Below the pieces are notes generated by a model. The model ran no database searches, was not told the DNA's origin, and saw only the letters and a list, made by a program, of their open reading frames with translations. Made by a program: the position numbers and the translations under genes. DNA of 64,000 nt from an uncultured Muribaculaceae bacterium (GTDB lineage: Bacteria > Bacteroidota > Bacteroidia > Bacteroidales > Muribaculaceae): assembly GCA_910576935.1 (NCBI GenBank), contig CAJTKG010000012.1, positions 7,206 through 71,205 on the forward strand, given 5' to 3'. Position 1 is the stretch's first letter, and every line of letters begins with the position of its first letter. Positions 60,457 to 64,000 of the stretch are shown here, piece by piece.

Positions 60457-60493
60457 ATTGCATCTCCGGCGCACTTGTATCCGGAGATGCAAT
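60457..60493 (+). other. Hairpin directly after the capsid gene
   Basis: ATTGCATCTCCGG (60457-60469) pairs perfectly with CCGGAGATGCAAT (60481-60493) around an 11-base loop, ten bases after the capsid stop and 18 before the next start. No T-run follows, so it may be a 3' stabiliser or partial attenuator rather than a full terminator. Confidence 0.8.
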
Positions 60494-60511
60494 AACCCTT
60501 AAGACAATACT

Positions 60512-61069
60512 ATGAAGAAGACATATACTAAAGACGAGATGACCGCTCTGTGGCGCGGGCGTGCCGGGCTCGAGCCCGCGGTGACGTCATGCGGCATCAC
60601 CCGCCACGACGGCGTCGACGTCGACACGGCTATCGGGCAACGTGCCCGCCAATGGTATCTCGATCTGCTCTACCGCGGCGACCGGCGCTATCTGGCCCTT
60701 GAAGATATATCGCCGCGTGTCAGTTTTTCGACCGACGGCTATAATATAGGCCGCTGCGCGTTGCCGCTCGATGTGTGTCGCGTCTTCGAGGTGCGGCTTG
60801 CCGGCTGGGCCTCGTCGGCTCGTGTCGCCCGGCGGCCGCCGGCGAGGCTGCTGTCGCTGCTTGCCAACCCCTATTGCCGTGGCTCGATGACAGTGCCGGC
60901 GGCGTGGCTCGAGAACGACATACTCTGTGTCGCTCCGGCGGCTGAGGCCCGGGGCGCGTTGATACAGCCGCTGATGATAACGGCCGCCGTCGACCCCGGC
61001 CCCCAAAGCTTTATTATCGACGACAGCGCCCTGTCTACTATCCCCGTTTTTGACCCTTTTGACAGATAA
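60512..61069 (+). CDS. Capsid-cluster protein, unknown (possible head connector)
   Basis: The 185-residue protein begins MKKTYTKDEMTALWRGRAGL, then ARQWYLDLLYRGDRRYLALE and an Ala/Arg-rich beta-type C-half (ARLLSLLANPYCRGSM, ALIQPLMITAAVDPGPQ) ending IPVFDPFDR. I do not recognise a family. Its place between capsid and portal genes would fit a head-tail connector or minor head protein, but no motif proves this. The portal gene starts eight bases after its stop. Confidence 0.6.
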   Translation: MKKTYTKDEMTALWRGRAGLEPAVTSCGITRHDGVDVDTAIGQRARQWYLDLLYRGDRRYLALEDISPRVSFSTDGYNIGRCALPLDVCRVFEVRLAGWASSARVARRPPARLLSLLANPYCRGSMTVPAAWLENDILCVAPAAEARGALIQPLMITAAVDPGPQSFIIDDSALSTIPVFDPFDR

Positions 61070-61076
61070 ATTTACT

Positions 61077-62381
61077 ATGACAGACACAAAAATGCTTCTG
61101 AAGAGCGCATATAAAGCTTGGTCGGCGGCAGCCGATTTTCGCCTCAGGCGTCTCAGATATAAGAAATATACATATGGAAAACAATGGTGTGACGCCGTGC
61201 TCCATCAAGGCCATTATGTCGAAGAGTGGCAACTCATTGAAGCTAACGGTAAAAAACCGTTGACCAACAATCTGATACGTCAGATCGTAAAGACCGTCAT
61301 CGGCCGCTTCCGCGCCATGGCCGATGAAAACGGCCTTTATGAAGGCGGCGACGCCTTTATCGCCGACAACTCACTGCCCGAACTCGACAGCCGCCTGCTC
61401 GAAGAATTTCTGATTTCGGGCTGCGCTGTGCAGCGCATCGGCCGTGACTCGCGTTTTTTCAATGGCGGCACGGTGATAGAAAATGTCAATCCCCGCTCGT
61501 TTTTTGTCAACGCCTACCGCGATCCGCTCGGCCGTGACATAGAGCTGATCGGCATGCTCCACGACATGAGTTTCGCCGAAGTCGCCGGTCGTTTTGGCCG
61601 CGGCGACCGCCGCACCCTCAGGCAACTCAAGGCGATATATAATGCCCCAGTCGGCGAACGTGTGTTTGCTGCCCGACGTCTGCTTGGCGACGACGACGGC
61701 TCGCCCGATTTCTTCTCGGCGTCCGACGGCAAATGCCGTGTCATCGAGATCTGGACACTCGACTACCGCCCGTCACCGTCAACCCGGACTCCCGCACTCC
61801 GGCCCGACGATTTTGTCTGGCGTTGTCGCTGGCTCGCTCCCGACGGCACGCTCCTCGCCGAACACGGGCCGGCCCGCACCGGCGGCCGACATCCTTTTAT
61901 CGTCAAGCTCTATCCGTTGACCGACGGAGAGGTGCATTCGTTTGTCGAGGATGTCATCGACCAACAGCGCTATGTCAACCGTTTGATCGTTATGATGGAC
62001 CATATTCTGGCATCGACGGCTAAAGGCGTGTTGCTTTTCCCCGTCGAGCAGCTGCCCAAAGACAGTGACTGGTCGAGTGTGTCAGACGCATGGGCGCGTT
62101 GCGACGGGGTGATACCTATCACCGGCGCGGGCTCGCAGATGCCTACACAGGTGGTGACAACAGGCGCCGGCAACGGTGCATATCAGCTGCTGTCGCTACA
62201 GATGGATCTTTTCGAAAAGATATCGGGCGTGAGCGAGGCTCTTGCCGGACGGCAAGTGTCGCCGGCGACAGGCGTATCGCTCTACGAGAGCCAGATCAGA
62301 AATGCCACCATCGCTCTCGCAGATCTCCTCGAGACTTTCGTTTCATTGATTAAAACCCGTAATGACTGCGCACGAAAATGA
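61077..62381 (+). CDS. Predicted phage portal-like protein
   Basis: The 434-residue protein (start MTDTKMLLKSAYKAW; the frame to 61050 runs into the previous gene) has a portal-type pattern: an N-terminal wing with KKPLTNNLIRQIVKTVIGRF, an NVNPRSFFVNAYRDP substrate-like loop, HPFIVKLYPLTDGEVHSFVE, the stem helix DVIDQQRYVNRLIVMMDHIL, GVLLFPVEQLP and a C-terminal crown helix FEKISGVSEALAGRQVS. Portals form the dodecameric DNA entry ring of phage heads. The match is by layout and motif order, so a distant assignment is given. The last codons overlap the next gene start (ATGA). Confidence 0.65.
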   Translation: MTDTKMLLKSAYKAWSAAADFRLRRLRYKKYTYGKQWCDAVLHQGHYVEEWQLIEANGKKPLTNNLIRQIVKTVIGRFRAMADENGLYEGGDAFIADNSLPELDSRLLEEFLISGCAVQRIGRDSRFFNGGTVIENVNPRSFFVNAYRDPLGRDIELIGMLHDMSFAEVAGRFGRGDRRTLRQLKAIYNAPVGERVFAARRLLGDDDGSPDFFSASDGKCRVIEIWTLDYRPSPSTRTPALRPDDFVWRCRWLAPDGTLLAEHGPARTGGRHPFIVKLYPLTDGEVHSFVEDVIDQQRYVNRLIVMMDHILASTAKGVLLFPVEQLPKDSDWSSVSDAWARCDGVIPITGAGSQMPTQVVTTGAGNGAYQLLSLQMDLFEKISGVSEALAGRQVSPATGVSLYESQIRNATIALADLLETFVSLIKTRNDCARK

Positions 62382-62809
62382 GAAATAGAAATTGCGAGAT
62401 GCGCGACCGCGACTTTGCCGAATGCTGCGCCGAGACAGTCCGCCGCGCCCGCTTCAACAATGAATATCCGACACCTGCCGAGGCTATCGCCCGAGCCATG
62501 TCGATGCGGCCGCGAGCCTATTATGTCAGCATAGGTTATGCTTATACTCAGGTGTTGAACATCAGACGCATAGGTCCTGACCGTTATTCGGCTTCGGCGA
62601 CTCAGCCGTCAGACATGATGTGGCTCGAAATATATGAGCGCGTCATGGCCGCGATGGTGAGCCGGCGGTGTTGCAGTCTGTTCGATGCTCTTGTCTGTGT
62701 CATGGAGCAACGTCCGTCGCGCTTCTATATCAGCCGTCGCCGGGCAACGGAGATTTTCAATGATGCCGTGCGCCGTGGTATCACTTTCACACCAAGAAAA
62801 ACATATTGA
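62378..62809 (+). CDS. Capsid-cluster protein with an internal duplication
   Basis: The 143-residue protein starts within the portal stop (four-base overlap). Two related units are visible: PTPAEAIARAMSMRPRAYYV (about residues 30-50) and SLFDALVCVMEQRPSRFYIS (about 99-118), each with a helix, a RPR/RPS turn and an aromatic-Ser strand, followed by A-rich (SIGYAYTQVL) and charged (RRRATEIF) helices. It is Arg/Cys-rich with no signal peptide. Function unknown. Confidence 0.65.
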   Translation: MRNRNCEMRDRDFAECCAETVRRARFNNEYPTPAEAIARAMSMRPRAYYVSIGYAYTQVLNIRRIGPDRYSASATQPSDMMWLEIYERVMAAMVSRRCCSLFDALVCVMEQRPSRFYISRRRATEIFNDAVRRGITFTPRKTY

Positions 62810-62812
62810 ATC

Positions 62813-63265
62813 ATGGAAATAAAACTCTCCGTCGAGTCTGTGCTCGACACAATCTATGCATCTTCGGCCATGGCAGCCGTCACCGCTGACGGCGACGAAA
62901 ACTCTCCGGCGACATTGCTTGGCCCCGGGCACGCCGATGCTCTGAGGCGTCTTGTCGACCTCGCTTTTGCCAAGGTTCTTGTCTCCATTGCGCCCGTTAT
63001 CTCGCGGTCGGCGCCGCTGACTCAGGGCGATGACTATACAGTCATCGTCGACGACAGCCGTTGCTGCGCGGGTGTCTCGGCCCTGACCTGTCATCTTGAG
63101 TCTGCCGTGGCCTATGTCACCTTGTCGCTGGTCTACAGCGGTCATGCCGGTGGCTCTGTCAGCCAAAGCGCATCTGCCGTAGCCGAAGGTCTGCTTGATG
63201 ATTTCAAGGAACTCGCTACCGGAAATCGCCGCTGTCCCGTGAGCCGCCGAATGTCATATTATTGA
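62813..63265 (+). CDS. Capsid-cluster protein, helical, unknown function
   Basis: The 150-residue protein begins MEIKLSVESVLDTIYASSAM and has helices and a beta stretch (VISRSAPLTQGDDYTVIVDD), then SQSASAVAEGLLDDFKELATG near the end. It has no signal peptide and several Ala-rich helices. It is the last gene of the block, starting three bases after the previous stop. A tail-completion or capsid-decoration role is possible only by context. Confidence 0.6.
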   Translation: MEIKLSVESVLDTIYASSAMAAVTADGDENSPATLLGPGHADALRRLVDLAFAKVLVSIAPVISRSAPLTQGDDYTVIVDDSRCCAGVSALTCHLESAVAYVTLSLVYSGHAGGSVSQSASAVAEGLLDDFKELATGNRRCPVSRRMSYY

Positions 63266-63340
63266 AATATTAAAGACAAAAAACAAACGATATTAAAAAT
63301 AATTAACAAAAAATATTTTTCATGCCCCTGAGCGATATGC

Positions 63341-63348
63341 TAATTTTG
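63341..63348 (+). promoter_or_regulatory. -7 box of a possible non-coding transcript
   Basis: TAATTTTG, a full -7 match, 76 bases after the last cluster gene. The -33 region has only TTTTT. The next gene starts more than 560 bases further on. Confidence 0.5.
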
Positions 63349-63354
63349 CAAAAA

Positions 63355-63619
63355 AACAAAGACAATGCCTCTTTAGAGAGACAGGAAAAGATAATATTAA
63401 AATTCCTAACCTGATTCGCTGTCAGCCGGTTTTAAAGATATATTATGAATTAATTCTCGTAACATGGATTAAAAACTGTGTGACAATCAGAAGGAATTGT
63501 ATTTATACATCATATACTCGGCGTTATCCGATAAAAATATTTGAGATTAAATAGTTGTTTTATAGATAATTGTGTATTTGTAACGGGGTTGTCGTGAGAC
63601 AGCCCCGTTACGCGTTTTT
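63355..63619 (+). ncRNA. Candidate small RNA (promoter to terminator, no ORF)
   Basis: Between the -7 box at 63341-63348 and the terminator at 63580-63619 lie about 260 bases with no usable ORF: ATG words such as ATGCCTCTTTAG and ATGGATTAA stop at once. Such a unit fits a small RNA, but the terminator could equally serve the upstream operon. Confidence 0.35.
63580..63619 (+). terminator. Terminator
   Basis: A 14-base-pair stem with one G-T pair (63580-63593 with 63598-63611), loop GTGA, then GCGTTTTT. Confidence 0.85.
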
Positions 63620-63849
63620 ATGCCAGAGGAGCACCCTCCACACCACCCGGAAAATCCGCAGCGTATGTAGCGAGGCGATATGGGGCGACGCTCTCCCGAG
63701 CGTCGTCATGAACCCACGGCGCATGGAGCAAGGGTTTTAACCCTTGCATCGATAGCCAACGCATTGATTCCCTGCTGTCTAATTTGACCAATTAGTCCAA
63801 TTTTTACACCAAAAATTGTGAATTGTCCATTGTGCATTTAACACATCTA

Positions 63850-63871
63850 AAATTGCACGAAAGTGCAATTT
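63850..63871. repeat. Nine-base hairpin with GAAA tetraloop
   Basis: AAATTGCAC (63850-63858), loop GAAA, GTGCAATTT (63863-63871), 45 bases upstream of the last, incomplete ORF. Confidence 0.6.
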
Positions 63872-63899
63872 CATCAACGCAACCCCTGCAACCGTGCCT

Positions 63900-63907
63900 T
63901 ACCTTTG
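63900..63907 (+). promoter_or_regulatory. -7 box directly before the last ORF
   Basis: TACCTTTG, a full -7 match, ending nine bases before the ATG at 63916. Any leader would be only a few bases. Confidence 0.45.
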
Positions 63908-63915
63908 CAACGGAG

Positions 63916-64000
63916 ATGAAAAACGCCGTCTACACATACCACTTCCGACGCTACCTCGGCCGCAACCTCACCCGCGCCGAAGCCGCCGTCATCGCCCCGC
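63916..64000 (+). CDS. Start of an unknown gene, cut by the window edge
   Basis: An ATG at 63916 opens a frame reading MKNAVYTYHFRRYLGRNLTR and a further eight residues to the window end. No family is recognised in 28 residues. A -7 box lies immediately upstream. Confidence 0.5.
   Translation, partial: MKNAVYTYHFRRYLGRNLTRAEAAVIAP

Larger units (their letters stand above)
63266..63915. other. Long gene-free region after the capsid-portal cluster
   Basis: This 650-base gap holds a -7 box (63341-63348), a terminator (63580-63619) and several short palindromes: CGACGCTC/GAGCGTCG (63686-63705), GCAAGGGTT/AACCCTTGC (63728-63747) and AAATTGCAC-GAAA-GTGCAATTT (63850-63871). No ORF over about 20 codons has an open reading frame with recognisable content. 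Confidence 0.6.

Noticed and set aside
58798..63265. An ordinary complete prophage
   Set aside because: No integrase, repressor, terminase, tail or lysis gene and no tRNA attachment site is visible up to the window end; only a partial head-like block can be supported.
1..64000. CRISPR arrays, rRNA and tRNA genes
   Set aside because: No regularly spaced direct repeats and no tRNA or rRNA-like sequence were seen on either strand.
1..64000. Insertion sequences or transposase genes
   Set aside because: No transposase-like protein and no terminal repeats of IS length were found. The inverted repeats seen are short.

Overview
The window looks like a piece of chromosome from a gut-type member of the Bacteroidales, most likely close to Muribaculaceae. 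The evidence is the recurring Bacteroidota promoter (TTTG, about 20 bases, TAnnTTTG), the almost complete lack of Shine-Dalgarno sequences, a GlsB/GlsA glycine-lipid pair, a TamL lipoprotein, a DUF6377 regulator, a BspA-like leucine-rich-repeat protein and a C10 protease, and two secreted proteins sharing a type IX-secretion-like C-terminal tail. Most genes are GC-rich. A few accessory genes (LRR protein, C10 protease plus barrel protein, large TIR protein, small lipoprotein) look clearly richer in AT by eye. No rRNA, tRNA, CRISPR array or insertion sequence was seen.

Layout. 1-1.7 kb (minus): thiamine operon thiS, tenI-like, thiE, thiG (cut by the window edge) behind a TPP riboswitch. 1.8-6.1 kb: nagB, the convergent glsB/glsA pair, then a degenerate epimerase and a DUF115/GT42-like protein. 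6.4-9.7 kb (minus): DUF6377 regulator, Crp/Fnr regulator, BASS-type transporter. 9.8-23.7 kb (minus): a nearly uninterrupted run of about eleven genes from a TPR/PD40 protein through floA, cstA, a PHP phosphatase, a U32 protein, a coiled-coil membrane protein, MgtC, a CPA2 antiporter, purM and mltF to a DUF3332 lipoprotein. 23.8-28.2 kb (minus): a GT39 membrane glycosyltransferase, a glycerophosphotransferase-like protein and an LRR surface protein. 28.2-32.3 kb (plus): tamL, a TIR-Sel1 protein and gph. 32.4-38.1 kb (minus): a secreted phosphodiester glycosidase, cyclophilin and M16 peptidase, and small genes. 38.1-45.5 kb (plus): M48 protease, DUF308 protein, YjjG-like HAD, HU, a 29-residue basic peptide, RNase G and a GH3 glycosidase. 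45.5-56.7 kb (minus): a 985-residue TIR/Sel1 protein, lysS-pgi, C10 protease with a barrel protein, and tatA-tatC with a symporter. 56.8-58.5 kb (plus): fabD and a small lipoprotein.

The last 5 kb (58.7-63.6 kb, plus) is different. It is a compact six-gene block with a predicted phage-type major capsid protein and a portal-like protein, in the unusual order capsid before portal, with no terminase, protease, integrase or tail gene visible. It has its own promoter, a heptanucleotide repeat leader before the capsid gene, a strong hairpin just after it, and a closing promoter-to-terminator interval that holds no ORF. This block is the best candidate for something undescribed, either a remnant or domesticated phage head cassette or the edge of an atypical prophage continuing past the window. 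The two TIR-Sel1 proteins are the second point of interest.
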